A DNA stretch of 53,736 bases, taken from assembly GCA_937967645.1 (NCBI GenBank), contig CALBTT010000074.1:1-53736 (forward strand), read 5' to 3'. Under the pieces are notes generated by a model, which was not told where the DNA came from, ran no database searches, and saw only the letters and a program-made list of their open reading frames with translations. Positions 36,723-45,245 of this stretch are shown here, one piece after another; position 1 is the first letter of the stretch, and each line of letters starts with the position of its first letter. Made by a program: the position numbers and the translations under genes. Source of the DNA: an uncultured Zoogloea sp. GTDB taxonomy: Bacteria > Pseudomonadota > Gammaproteobacteria > Burkholderiales > Rhodocyclaceae.

Positions 36723-37700
36723 ATGTCCAAGAACTTTCCGGCCTTACACACCCTCGCCCTGGGGATGTGCGCCAGCCTCTCCTGCACGGCGGTTTCCGCG
36801 TATGAGTTGCCCTCCATCAACCTGGGTCTGACGACCTTCGTTGATGGCGCGCCACCTCCCGCTGGTCCGGGTTTCTACCTGATGAGCTATCTGCAGCCCT
36901 ACAGTGCAGACCATTTCAAGGACAGCAAGGGTAAGGATCTGCCCTTTCCGAAGAGCGATGTCCGCGTCGTCCCGCTGATCAACCAGTTTGTTTACCAGAG
37001 CAACTACAGCGTGATGGGTGGGCAGCTTGGCGGCATGCTGCTGCTGCCCGCCGTGCTGTCTGCTTCGCTGGACGATGGCGTCCATGGCGCCATCCTGGGC
37101 AAGACCGGGACCGGTATGGGCGACCCGGTGCTGGGCGCCTTCCTGCAATGGAACCCCATCATGGGCGAACGGGGCCCGCTCTTTTCCCACCGTGTGGAAC
37201 TGGACGTCACCCTGCCCGTCGGCGAATACGACCGGACGCTGGGGCTGAACCCGGGGGCCCACCATACGTCGGTGGAAGCCTATTGGTCGGGCACCTGGTG
37301 GGCGAGCCCGAAGTGGACCGTGTCCAGCCGAGTGTTCTACCTGTGGAACGGCAGGAACAGTGACCCCCTGCCCACCCGCTTCGCCCAGTACGGCATCACC
37401 GAGGCCCACCACTTCCAGCCGGGCCAGGCGATGCACGCGAACTTCGCCGCCGACTACGCGCTGACCCCCCAATGGCGTGTCGGCCTGGCCGGCTACTGGT
37501 TGCAGCAGCTCACGGAGACCAAGGTCAATGGCGAGTCGCTCAGCGGCAGCAAGGAGCGCGTGGTCGCCTTCGGGCCAGGTGTCATGTACAGCTTCAGCGC
37601 CAAGGACCACCTTGTCTTCAATCATTACACGGAGACGGCAGCCCGAAACCGGTCGGAAGGTCAGCGCATGACCTTGCGTTACATCCACGCCTTCAATTGA
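36723..37700 (+). CDS. SphA/phenol MetA-deg-like outer-membrane protein
   Basis: A 325-aa exported protein with a signal peptide (LALGMCASLSCTAVSAY, cleavage near residue 26). The body has alternating aromatic beta-strands (VELDVTLPVGEYDRTLGLNP, VSSRVFYLWNGRNSD, WRVGLAGYWLQQLTETKVNG) and ends with ...RYIHAFN, a terminal aromatic typical of outer-membrane barrels. It resembles the SphA/MetA-pathway transporter-like family found with aromatic or alcohol degradation genes, and probably lets hydrophobic substrate into the periplasm. RBS CAGGAAG. It is followed after 14 nt by the aldehyde dehydrogenase gene. Confidence 0.82.
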   Translation: MSKNFPALHTLALGMCASLSCTAVSAYELPSINLGLTTFVDGAPPPAGPGFYLMSYLQPYSADHFKDSKGKDLPFPKSDVRVVPLINQFVYQSNYSVMGGQLGGMLLLPAVLSASLDDGVHGAILGKTGTGMGDPVLGAFLQWNPIMGERGPLFSHRVELDVTLPVGEYDRTLGLNPGAHHTSVEAYWSGTWWASPKWTVSSRVFYLWNGRNSDPLPTRFAQYGITEAHHFQPGQAMHANFAADYALTPQWRVGLAGYWLQQLTETKVNGESLSGSKERVVAFGPGVMYSFSAKDHLVFNHYTETAARNRSEGQRMTLRYIHAFN

Positions 37701-37714
37701 GCCGGGAGACCTTG

Positions 37715-39169
37715 ATGAGCACTCGAGAGGACTGCCTGAATCTGATCGCTGGCGCGCACACGCCGTCCGCTGCCGGCACCTGGTTCGACAAGCTGGAGCC
37801 CGCCACCGGGACGTTGCTGGCCCGGGTGGCGGCAGGCGCCCAGGCTGACGTGAACGCGGCGGTGAGCGCCGCCCGCAATCAGTTTGATGCCGGCCCCTGG
37901 GCAAGCCTGTCTGGCGCAGCTCGGGCACGCCTGATACACCGGCTGGCCGATCTGCTGGAGGCCCGCAGCGAGTTCTTCGCCGAACTGCTGGCCCGCGAGC
38001 AGGGGCGCGCCATCATGGAGATGCGCCTGCTCGACATTCCGATGGCCGTGGACACCCTGCGCTATTTCGCCGGATGGGCCGACAAGCTGGAAGGGCGGCA
38101 GATCCCCACGGCCGGCTTCATGGGGCGCCCGACCTTCAACTACACGGTACGGGACGCCGTGGGCGTCGCCGCACTGATCGTGCCCTGGAATGCGCCCCTG
38201 ATGATCGGAGCCTGGAAGCTGGCTCCGGCCCTGGCTGCCGGCTGTACGGTGGTCATCAAGCCCTCGGAGGACGCACCGCTGGCGCTCACTGCACTGGCCT
38301 CCCTCAGTGTGGAGGCGGGTTTCCCGGAGGGGGTCATCAACGTGGTGCAGGGCCTGGGGCCGGAGGTGGGGCGCGCCCTGGTGGTGCATCCGGGCGTGGA
38401 CAAGATCAGCTTTACCGGTAGCACCGTGGTGGGGCGCGACATCGCGGCGGCGGCCGGGCCCTTGTTCAAACGGCTGACCCTCGAACTGGGCGGCAAGGCG
38501 CCCCAGATCATCCTGCCCGACGCCCCCCTGGAGCAGGCCATCGCGGGCTGTGCCATGGGCCTCTTTGTCGATCAGGGGCAGACCTGTGCGGCGGGGAGCC
38601 GGATCCTGGTCCACCGCTCCCTTCATGGCGCCGTGTGCCAGGCGTTGGCAGGTGCCGCCGACAGCCTGGTGCTGGGGGACCCACTGGCCGCCGGCACACA
38701 GATGGGGGCACTCATCAGCGCCCGTCACGCCGAGCGCGTGCGCGCCCATATTGCCCGAGCGGTGGCGCAGGGGGCGACCCTCGAAACCCGCGGAGGTCCG
38801 CTGCCTGGGCAGGGCTTCTTCGTCCGTCCCGCCATCCTCAGCGGTGTCACTCCCGAGATGGACATCGCACGGGAGGAGGTCTTCGGGCCGGTCGGCGCGA
38901 TCATCCCCTTTGATACCGAAGAGGAGGCCATTCACCTGGCCAACGACTGTGCCTACGGCCTCTCGGCCACGCTGTGGACCCAGGACCTGAGCCGTGCTCA
39001 CCAGATTGCCGCCCGGCTGAGGGTGGGGGCCGTGGCCATCAATGGCTGGAGCCCCCTCGACGCACGCCTCCCGTGGGGGGGCATCAAGGAGAGCGGGATC
39101 GGCAACGACCTGTCCCGCTCTGCGCTGGACGCCTACCTGACCGAAAAGGTCATCACGCTCGTCATGTGA
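37715..39169 (+). CDS. NAD(P)-dependent aldehyde dehydrogenase
   Basis: A 484-aa cytoplasmic ALDH-superfamily enzyme. It has VPWNAPLMIGAWKLAPALAA, the cofactor loop FTGSTVVGRDI, catalytic Glu257 in LELGGKAPQ and catalytic Cys291 in DQGQTCAAGSRI; the late motif EEVFGPVGAIIPF is intact. It oxidises an aldehyde to the acid. GGGAG precedes ATG 37715; a longer upstream frame overlaps the barrel gene and is ignored. With the PQQ enzyme next door it would complete alcohol to acid oxidation. The substrate is unknown. Confidence 0.92.
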   Translation: MSTREDCLNLIAGAHTPSAAGTWFDKLEPATGTLLARVAAGAQADVNAAVSAARNQFDAGPWASLSGAARARLIHRLADLLEARSEFFAELLAREQGRAIMEMRLLDIPMAVDTLRYFAGWADKLEGRQIPTAGFMGRPTFNYTVRDAVGVAALIVPWNAPLMIGAWKLAPALAAGCTVVIKPSEDAPLALTALASLSVEAGFPEGVINVVQGLGPEVGRALVVHPGVDKISFTGSTVVGRDIAAAAGPLFKRLTLELGGKAPQIILPDAPLEQAIAGCAMGLFVDQGQTCAAGSRILVHRSLHGAVCQALAGAADSLVLGDPLAAGTQMGALISARHAERVRAHIARAVAQGATLETRGGPLPGQGFFVRPAILSGVTPEMDIAREEVFGPVGAIIPFDTEEEAIHLANDCAYGLSATLWTQDLSRAHQIAARLRVGAVAINGWSPLDARLPWGGIKESGIGNDLSRSALDAYLTEKVITLVM

Positions 39170-39184
39170 TTGTCAGGACTTATC

Positions 39185-41320
39185 ATGAAAAATCGATCGT
39201 TCCGCCACCTGCTGGGTGGCTTGCTGTCCCTCGCGCTGGCCATCCCCGCGCCCCCGCTGCAGGCCGCAGCACCCAAGCCCGCCTGGGTGGATGCGCAGCG
39301 CTTGCGGCAGGCTGACCGGGAGCCGGGTAACTGGATGAGCCACGGCCGGACCTATGGCGAGCAGCGCTACAGCCCCCTGGACCGCATCAATGCAGGTAAC
39401 GTCGGGAGGCTGGGGGTCGCGTGGACCCACAAGCTGGATTGGGATTTCGGCGTCGAAGCCACCCCCATCGTCGTGGATGGCGTGATGTACACCACCGGGC
39501 CCTACAGCATCGTTTACGCCCTGGATGCCGCCACCGGCAAGCTGCTGTGGCGCCATGATCCCGGCGTACCGCGTGACAAGGGCGGTGAGGGCTGCTGCAG
39601 CGTGGTGAACCGCGGGGTGGCCGTGTGGGAGGGCAAGGTTTATGTCGGAGCCTTCGACGGCAGGTTGATTGCCCTCGATGCCCGCACGGGCAAGCCGCTC
39701 TGGTCGGTGGACACCCGCCTGGATCCGGACAAGAGCTACACCATCACCGGCGCTCCGCGGATCGTCAGGGGCAAGGTGCTGATCGGCAACGGTGGTGCCG
39801 AGTTCGGGGTGCGTGGCTACGTCACCGCCTACGATGCCCGCAGTGGCAAGCAGGCCTGGCGCTTCTTCACGGTACCGGGGGACCCGGCCCAGCCCGCAGA
39901 GAACGAGGCCATGCGCATGGCCCTCAAGACCTGGCATGGCAATGGCTGGGTCAAGTGGGGCGGCGGCGGCACCGTCTGGGACTCAATGGCCTACGACCCC
40001 GAGCTGGACCTGCTCTACATCGGCGTCGGTAACGGCTCGCCCTTCAACTACCAGTTCCGCAGCGACGGCAAGGGCGACAATCTGTTCCTGTCCTCCATCG
40101 TGGCCCTCCGGCCCGAAACCGGCGAATACGTCTGGCACTACCAGACCACACCGGGCGAAATGTGGGACTACACCGCCACCCAACACATGATCCTGGCCGA
40201 CATCCGGATCGATGGCCAACTGCGCAAGGTGCTCATGCAGGCACCGAAGAACGGCTTCTTCTACGTGCTGGACCGGACCAACGGGCAGCTGCTCTCGGCA
40301 GAGAAGTTCGTGCCGGTCAATTGGGCCAGCCACATCGACCTGCAGACCGGTCGCCCGGTGCTGACCGGGGCGGCCAACTACCTGGACGGCAAGGGCATGA
40401 AGCTGGTGATGCCGAGCTTCCTGGGTGGGCATAACTGGCAGCCCATGTCCTACCACCCGGGCACCGGCCTGGTCTACTTGCCGGCGCAGGAGACCGCTGC
40501 GGGCCTCGAGCCGCAGAAGGAGCCCCTGTTCATGCCGATCCGCAACGTGGTGAATATCGGCCTGGAGGTGCCCAGCCTCCCGGAGGATCCGCAGGTGGTG
40601 AAGCGGATCGCACAAAGCTGGAAAGGCGCCCTGCTGGCATGGGATCCCGTCAAGCAGCAAGCCGCGTGGCGGGTCGACTACCCCACTGCCTGGAACGGCG
40701 GCACCCTCGCGACAGCGGGCAACCTGGTCTTCCAGGGTACGGCGGACGGGCGTGCGGTGGCTTATGCCGCCGACTCCGGCAAGGCGTTGTGGTCCAGCCC
40801 CGTGAATTCGGGCGCCATGGCCGGTCCGGTCACCTACAGCGTCAAGGGTGAGCAGTACGTCACCTTCATGGTCGGCTGGGGCGGTTCATTCCCCAACATC
40901 ACCGGCCCCCTGTCGCTGGGCGCCAGGGTGAAGCCTGAAGCCCGTATCGTCACCTTCAAGCTGGGCGGTCAGGCGGCGCTGCCCCCTGCCAGGCAGGCCG
41001 TGGTGGCCTTGCCGCCCCTTGAAGCGGTCAAGGCGGACACCAGCCAGTTGCAGATCGGTCGCAGCCTGTTCAATGGTCTGTGCGCCAACTGCCATGGATT
41101 GAATGCCGTCAGCGGCGGTGTGGTGCCCGACTTGCGCTACCTGACTCAGGAGAAGCACGGGCTCTTCGCCGGCATTGTGTACGGTGGGCGCGCCAACCGT
41201 GGCATGCCGTCATTTGCAGGCGGTTTGGCTCAGGATGACGTGGAGCGCATCCGGCAGTACATCCTGTTCCGTGCCCACGCCCTGAAGACCGAGCAGGAGG
41301 CGTTCTCGTCTTCACGCTGA
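39185..41320 (+). CDS. PQQ-dependent quinohemoprotein alcohol dehydrogenase (type II)
   Basis: A 711-aa periplasmic enzyme with a Sec signal peptide (HLLGGLLSLALAIPAPPLQA). An eight-bladed PQQ propeller is followed by a C-terminal cytochrome c domain with haem motif Cys633-A-N-Cys636-His637 and an axial Met in RGMPSFAGG. The adjacent disulfide cysteines over PQQ are Cys137-Cys138 (EGCCSV), and the catalytic base is Asp328 (MWDYTATQ). The residue two past it is Thr, not Asp, which indicates a Ca2+ rather than lanthanide site. It oxidises alcohols to aldehydes and passes electrons to a c-type cytochrome or azurin. No PQQ biosynthesis genes are nearby. Confidence 0.93.
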   Translation: MKNRSFRHLLGGLLSLALAIPAPPLQAAAPKPAWVDAQRLRQADREPGNWMSHGRTYGEQRYSPLDRINAGNVGRLGVAWTHKLDWDFGVEATPIVVDGVMYTTGPYSIVYALDAATGKLLWRHDPGVPRDKGGEGCCSVVNRGVAVWEGKVYVGAFDGRLIALDARTGKPLWSVDTRLDPDKSYTITGAPRIVRGKVLIGNGGAEFGVRGYVTAYDARSGKQAWRFFTVPGDPAQPAENEAMRMALKTWHGNGWVKWGGGGTVWDSMAYDPELDLLYIGVGNGSPFNYQFRSDGKGDNLFLSSIVALRPETGEYVWHYQTTPGEMWDYTATQHMILADIRIDGQLRKVLMQAPKNGFFYVLDRTNGQLLSAEKFVPVNWASHIDLQTGRPVLTGAANYLDGKGMKLVMPSFLGGHNWQPMSYHPGTGLVYLPAQETAAGLEPQKEPLFMPIRNVVNIGLEVPSLPEDPQVVKRIAQSWKGALLAWDPVKQQAAWRVDYPTAWNGGTLATAGNLVFQGTADGRAVAYAADSGKALWSSPVNSGAMAGPVTYSVKGEQYVTFMVGWGGSFPNITGPLSLGARVKPEARIVTFKLGGQAALPPARQAVVALPPLEAVKADTSQLQIGRSLFNGLCANCHGLNAVSGGVVPDLRYLTQEKHGLFAGIVYGGRANRGMPSFAGGLAQDDVERIRQYILFRAHALKTEQEAFSSSR

Positions 41321-41343
41321 CATCCCTCACCGGAAGCCCATCC

Positions 41344-41366
41344 GGCCCGGCCTGCCAGGCTGGGCC
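41344..41366 (+). terminator. Probable terminator hairpin after the quinohemoprotein gene
   Basis: GGCCCGGCCT and AGGCTGGGCC form a 10-bp stem with one mismatch/wobble and a 3-nt loop, beginning 24 nt after the stop. The following sequence (GCTGTCTGTTCCG) is only modestly T-rich. It separates the oxidation module from ssb. Confidence 0.5.
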
Positions 41367-41633
41367 GCTGTCTGTTCCGTAGGTCGCCGGAGCGTGCCCG
41401 AAGGAGGCCTGCGGGGCAGTGCCTCTACCGGGTATACTTGCGCTCATCGGCGGCGGCAGGATGCTGTCGCCTTTCTTTTCCAGTTGACCTGCACATCCCA
41501 GGGAAGAACACGGGGTTTGCAGGTCAAGCTATTGATTATTTGGAAGGGCGCGTTGCGCCAGGCTGGGCCGGTCCATGTGCTTTGGCAGTGGGTGGGGCGG
41601 AACACTGGCATGCGGCATTCTCAGGAGAAATAT

Positions 41634-42206
41634 ATGGCTTCGGTCAACAAGGTGATTCTTATCGGCAATCTGGGCAAGGACCCGGAAACCCGCTATGCCC
41701 CCAGCGGCGATGCAATCTGCAACATCACCCTCGCCACCACCGATACCTGGCGCGACAAGGCCAGCGGTGAGAAGCGCGAGGCCACCGAATGGCACCGGGT
41801 GGTGTTCTTCGGCAAGCTGGCCGAGATCGCCGGGCAGTACCTGCGCAAGGGCAGCCCGGTGTATGTGGAAGGCTCCCTGCGCACCCGCAAGTGGCAGGAC
41901 AAGGACGGCCAGGACCGTTACACCACCGAGATCCGTGCCGACGAGATGAAGATGCTCGGCAACCGCCAGGGTATGGGTGGCAGCGATGCCCCGTCCCGCA
42001 ACGAAGGCGGCTTCGGTGGCGGCGCGCCGGCCGGGGGCGGCCGTGATGGTGGCGGTTATGGCGGTGGTCGTGATTCCGGCGGCTACGGTGGCGGCGGCGG
42101 CGGTGGTGGTTTTGGTGGTGGCGCCCCGGCGCCTGCCAGCGCGCCGGCCCCCCGGAAGCCGGCGGCTGGCGGATTTGGTGATTTTGACGACGACATCCCG
42201 TTCTGA
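41634..42206 (+). CDS. ssb: Single-stranded DNA-binding protein
   Basis: A 190-aa SSB. The N-terminal OB fold (about 1-110) begins MASVNKVILIGNLGKDPETR and contains WRDKASGEKREATEWHRVVF. A Gly-rich flexible linker (about 125-170) follows, ending in the acidic interaction tip DFDDDIPF that recruits repair and replication partners. AGGAG is 7 nt before ATG 41634. The upstream gap of about 310 bp holds the hairpin at 41344-41366 and no gene. In related bacteria the MFS gene normally sits directly upstream. Confidence 0.98.
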   Translation: MASVNKVILIGNLGKDPETRYAPSGDAICNITLATTDTWRDKASGEKREATEWHRVVFFGKLAEIAGQYLRKGSPVYVEGSLRTRKWQDKDGQDRYTTEIRADEMKMLGNRQGMGGSDAPSRNEGGFGGGAPAGGGRDGGGYGGGRDSGGYGGGGGGGGFGGGAPAPASAPAPRKPAAGGFGDFDDDIPF

Positions 42207-42228
42207 GCCCCAGCCTTACCGTTTAGCC

Positions 42229-42249
42229 AAGGGGCGTCTGTCGCCCCTT
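42229..42249 (+). terminator. Terminator-like hairpin after ssb
   Basis: AAGGGGCG and CGCCCCTT form a perfect 8-bp stem with loop TCTGT, 23 nt after the ssb stop. The stem's own TT plus CGTC follows, so the T-tract is short. Confidence 0.55.
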
Positions 42250-42580
42250 CGTCAAGCTGCATGCCGTTCAGGTGCGACTCCCGGCGCGCATCATGTCGTG
42301 GTCCGATCGGATTGATCGGATGCCGTGATCCCGGGGAAGGATTGCACTCCATCGCTGCGCCGGGCCGGGCGCAGCTGGCCGGCGATTGGTCGTCGCGCTA
42401 AAATGGCAACCGCCTATCCAGGGCATTCAACCGGGAAAGTGGCATGTCATGTCCTTTCGGTTCGAGCCTGTTCACCCTGCTGTTGACCCGCACGGCGGTC
42501 ACTCTCTCCGGTTGTTTCGTCTTTCCGGCATTAGCTGGCGCTAGTGCTGGAGCCTTTGACTTGCGTTTCCCGCGAGGGCC
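42250..42580. other. Intergenic region before the sulfur operon
   Basis: Together with the ssb terminator this gap of 374 bp holds no convincing gene. It contains a perfect 8-bp hairpin, GCTGCGCC-GGGCCG-GGCGCAGC (42354-42375), and a short tandem GATCGGATT/GATCGGATG (42306-42323). The promoter of the fccA-soxZ operon should lie here, but no clear -35/-10 could be picked. A 59-codon frame starting at ATG 42450 has no RBS or recognisable family. Confidence 0.4.
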
Positions 42581-42916
42581 ATGGTGCCTATTCCTTCTTC
42601 CGGTCTATGTGCGGTGCTGCTGAGCCTGGCTCTGGGGCCGATGCAGTGCGCGGCGGCCCTCGCGGCCGAGCTGTCTGCTCCGAGTGTGGCCGTGCTGGCC
42701 GGTGGCTGTGCCAACTGCCATGGCCCGGATGGGCTTTCGTCGAGCGCCATCCCGAGCCTGCGGGGGCAGGACGAGGCGCGCCTGCGGGCGCGGATGCAGG
42801 ATTTCCGGGCTGGACGGGCGGGTGACGCGACGGTGATGACACGCCTTATGAAGGCTTACGATGAAGCCCAGATCGTCGCCCTGGCCCGCTGGTTTGCCGC
42901 GGAGGCACGGCCGTGA
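42581..42916 (+). CDS. fccA: Monohaem class I cytochrome c, FccA-like subunit
   Basis: A 111-aa exported cytochrome. The signal peptide (LCAVLLSLALGPMQCAAALA) is followed by haem motif GGCANCHGPDG at about residues 42-52 and a candidate axial Met in ATVMTRLMKAY. It is much shorter than the dihaem FccA of phototrophic sulfur bacteria but similar to monohaem partners of SoxF/FCSD. Its stop overlaps the fccB start (GTGA), so the flavoprotein and cytochrome are made together. It should carry electrons from sulfide oxidation to the respiratory chain. Confidence 0.85.
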   Translation: MVPIPSSGLCAVLLSLALGPMQCAAALAAELSAPSVAVLAGGCANCHGPDGLSSSAIPSLRGQDEARLRARMQDFRAGRAGDATVMTRLMKAYDEAQIVALARWFAAEARP

Positions 42917-44199
42917 GCGGGGTGTCGCGACGGCGTGCGCTGGCCGGTCTGGCCGCGGGTGCGGCGGGGCTGGCTTGTCCGGCGGTGCTGCGGGCCGGTG
43001 GTGCGGCGGCCCGGGTGGTGGTGGTGGGCGGCGGCTTTGGTGGGGCCACTGCGGCCCGTTGGCTCAAGCGCTGGGCGCCGGCCGTGCAGGTGACCCTGGT
43101 GGAGCCCGCCGAGCGTTTTTACACCTGCCCCTTTTCCAATCTTTATCTGGCCGGCCTAAGAAGCTGGGACAGCCTGGGCCATGGCTACGACGGTCTGCGC
43201 GCGGCGGGGGTGGAGGTGATCCACGCCCGGGCCGACGACGTGGATGCCGCTGGCCGCCGCCTGCGCCTGTCCACCGGTCAGACCCTCGCCTGGGACCGGT
43301 TGGTGCTCTCGCCGGGGGTGGACATGCGCTGGGATGCCCTGGACGGCTACGACGAGGCGGCCGCCCAGCTGGCGCCCCATGCCTGGAAGGCCGGCCCCCA
43401 GACGCAGCTTCTGCGTCGGCAGATGGAGGCCATGGAAGATGGCGGCACCTTTGTCATGGTGATCCCCGACAACCCCTTCCGTTGTCCGCCCGGGCCCTAC
43501 GAGCGGGCGGCCATGGTGGCCCACTATTTCAGCCGCCACAAACCCCGCAGCAAGATCCTGCTGCTGGATGCCAAGGACAACTTCTCCAAGAAGCCCCTGT
43601 TCCTGCAGGGCTGGAAGGCCCTGTATGGCGACATGATCGAATGGGTCGGCTTGAGTGACGACGGCCGGGTGACCCGGGTGGATGCCCGCAGGCGGCAGGT
43701 GGAGACCGCCTTCGGGCAGGTCCACACGGCCGCGGTGCTCAACGTGATTCCGCCCCAGAAGGCCGGCCTGATCGCCGAGCGGGCCGGCGTCGTGGACGCC
43801 AGCGGCTGGGTGCCGGTCAAGGCTGAGTCCTTCGAGACCCGTCAGGTCGCGGGCATCTACGCCCTGGGGGATGCGACCCTGGCGGCGCCCATGCCCAAGT
43901 CGGCCTTCGTGGCCAACACCCAGGGCCGCTTGGTGGCAGCAGCCCTGGCTGCCGAGCTCACCGGTACGGCGGCGCCCGATGCGAGCTTTTCCAACACCTG
44001 TTACAGCCTGATCGGGCCGGGTTACGGGATTTCCGTGGCGGGCGTGTATCGGGCCGAAGGCGGGCAGATCGTCGAGGTGCCTGGTTCCGGAGGCGTCAGC
44101 CCGGCCGATGCCAGCGCGGCTTTCCGTGCCGCCGAAGCGGACTATGGCGAGGGGTGGTACGGCGCCATCTGTGCCGACATCTGGGGAAAAGGGGCATGA
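42913..44199 (+). CDS. fccB: Flavocytochrome c sulfide dehydrogenase flavoprotein (FccB/SoxF)
   Basis: A 428-aa FAD protein with a twin-arginine signal (VSRRRALAGLAAGAAG), dinucleotide fold RVVVVGGGFGGATAARWL and the redox cysteines of FCSD: one in YTCPFSNLY and the other in SNTCYSLIG. The C-terminal FCSD_flav_bind region is present. It oxidises sulfide in the periplasm to sulfane sulfur and hands electrons to the FccA cytochrome. GTG 42913 overlaps the fccA stop. Length is as expected for FccB. It heads a sulfur gene set continuing to soxZ. Confidence 0.92.
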   Translation: MSGVSRRRALAGLAAGAAGLACPAVLRAGGAAARVVVVGGGFGGATAARWLKRWAPAVQVTLVEPAERFYTCPFSNLYLAGLRSWDSLGHGYDGLRAAGVEVIHARADDVDAAGRRLRLSTGQTLAWDRLVLSPGVDMRWDALDGYDEAAAQLAPHAWKAGPQTQLLRRQMEAMEDGGTFVMVIPDNPFRCPPGPYERAAMVAHYFSRHKPRSKILLLDAKDNFSKKPLFLQGWKALYGDMIEWVGLSDDGRVTRVDARRRQVETAFGQVHTAAVLNVIPPQKAGLIAERAGVVDASGWVPVKAESFETRQVAGIYALGDATLAAPMPKSAFVANTQGRLVAAALAAELTGTAAPDASFSNTCYSLIGPGYGISVAGVYRAEGGQIVEVPGSGGVSPADASAAFRAAEADYGEGWYGAICADIWGKGA

Positions 44200-44206
44200 G
44201 CCTGCT

Positions 44207-45244
44207 GTGGGCTGGCTGGCTGGCTTGCTGCTGGGGGGCGCCTTTGGCGCGGCTGCCCGGGCGGGACGCTTCTGCCTTCTCAGGGGGCTCCGCCAGGCCT
44301 GGATGCCGGGGACGGACCTGTCGGCCCTGCAGGCCTGGGCATTGGCCCTGGCGGTGGCGCTGGTGGCGACCCAGAGCCTGGCCTGGGCCGGGCTGCTGGA
44401 GGCGGAGCAGGCCCAGGTGGCCCGTGCGAGCTTCTCGGTGCCGGCGGTCGGACTGGGCGGCGCGCTGTTCGGCCTGGGAATGTGTCTGGCCCGCAGCTGC
44501 GGCGCCCGCGCCCTGGTGTTGCTTGGAGGCGGCAACCTGCGGGCGCTGGTGGTGCTGATCAGCCTGGGGCTGGCGGCCCAGGCGACTCTGACCGGCGTGC
44601 TGGCGCCGCTGCGGGAGGGTCTGCAGGGCCTGGGGCAGCTCACGCTTCCGGCGGCTACGCTACCCGGGCTGCTGTCGGCCCAAGGGCTCGAATCGGCACG
44701 GCTATGGGCTACCGGCGTGCCGGTGGTCCTGCTGCTGGTCTTTGCCCTGCGGCGTGGCTTTGTGCGCCAGGCACCGGTCGAGGCCCTGGCGGCTACGGTG
44801 ATAGGCGCCCTGGTGGCGGCGGGCTGGTGGATCACCGCCCAGCTGGAAGTGGACCCCTTTGATCCGGTGGCACCCACTTCCCTGAGTTTCATTGGCCCGA
44901 TGGCAGAAGCGCTGCTTTATCTGCAGCTCGCCGTTGGGCGACCGGTGAGCCTGGGCCCCGTCATGATGCTGGGCACGCTGCTGGGCGCGGTGGTCACCGC
45001 CCGGCTGATGGGAGACTCCCGGCTTGAAGGTTTTGAGTGTCCGCGGCGGATGCTGGCATCCGTGGCCGGCGGCCTCCTGATGGGGTTTGGAGGTGTCCTG
45101 GCGGTGGGGTGTTCGATCGGCCAGGGCGTGTCTGGCCTCTCCGTGCTGGCCCTGGCCAGCGTCCCGGCCTGCACAGGCATTGTTCTCGGGGCCTCGTTGG
45201 GCCTCAGGCTTGAATCGTTGATCCCTTCCCGGAAAGGTATATGA
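44207..45244 (+). CDS. YeeE/YedE family (TsuA-like) sulfur compound permease
   Basis: About 345 aa with many hydrophobic helices in an internal duplication. The family cysteines are present in matching Gly-rich loops: GMCLARSCGARALVLLGGGN in the first half and GVLAVGCSIGQGVSGLS in the second. TsuA/YeeE imports thiosulfate through such cysteines. The start is uncertain: I chose GTG 44207, 7 nt after the fccB stop; an ATG at 44196 is in another frame. It probably moves thiosulfate or sulfane sulfur between periplasm and cytoplasm for the flanking enzymes. The FAD gene begins 1 nt after its stop. Confidence 0.85.
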   Translation: MGWLAGLLLGGAFGAAARAGRFCLLRGLRQAWMPGTDLSALQAWALALAVALVATQSLAWAGLLEAEQAQVARASFSVPAVGLGGALFGLGMCLARSCGARALVLLGGGNLRALVVLISLGLAAQATLTGVLAPLREGLQGLGQLTLPAATLPGLLSAQGLESARLWATGVPVVLLLVFALRRGFVRQAPVEALAATVIGALVAAGWWITAQLEVDPFDPVAPTSLSFIGPMAEALLYLQLAVGRPVSLGPVMMLGTLLGAVVTARLMGDSRLEGFECPRRMLASVAGGLLMGFGGVLAVGCSIGQGVSGLSVLALASVPACTGIVLGASLGLRLESLIPSRKGI

Positions 45245-45245
45245 C

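Noticed and set aside
42001..42165. Gly-codon repeats (ggcggt runs) in ssb as a tandem repeat element
   Set aside because: They encode the usual flexible Gly-rich linker of SSB and need no other explanation.
42450..42629. Small frame of 59 codons before fccA
   Set aside because: It has no ribosome site and no recognisable family, and it runs into the fccA start in another frame.
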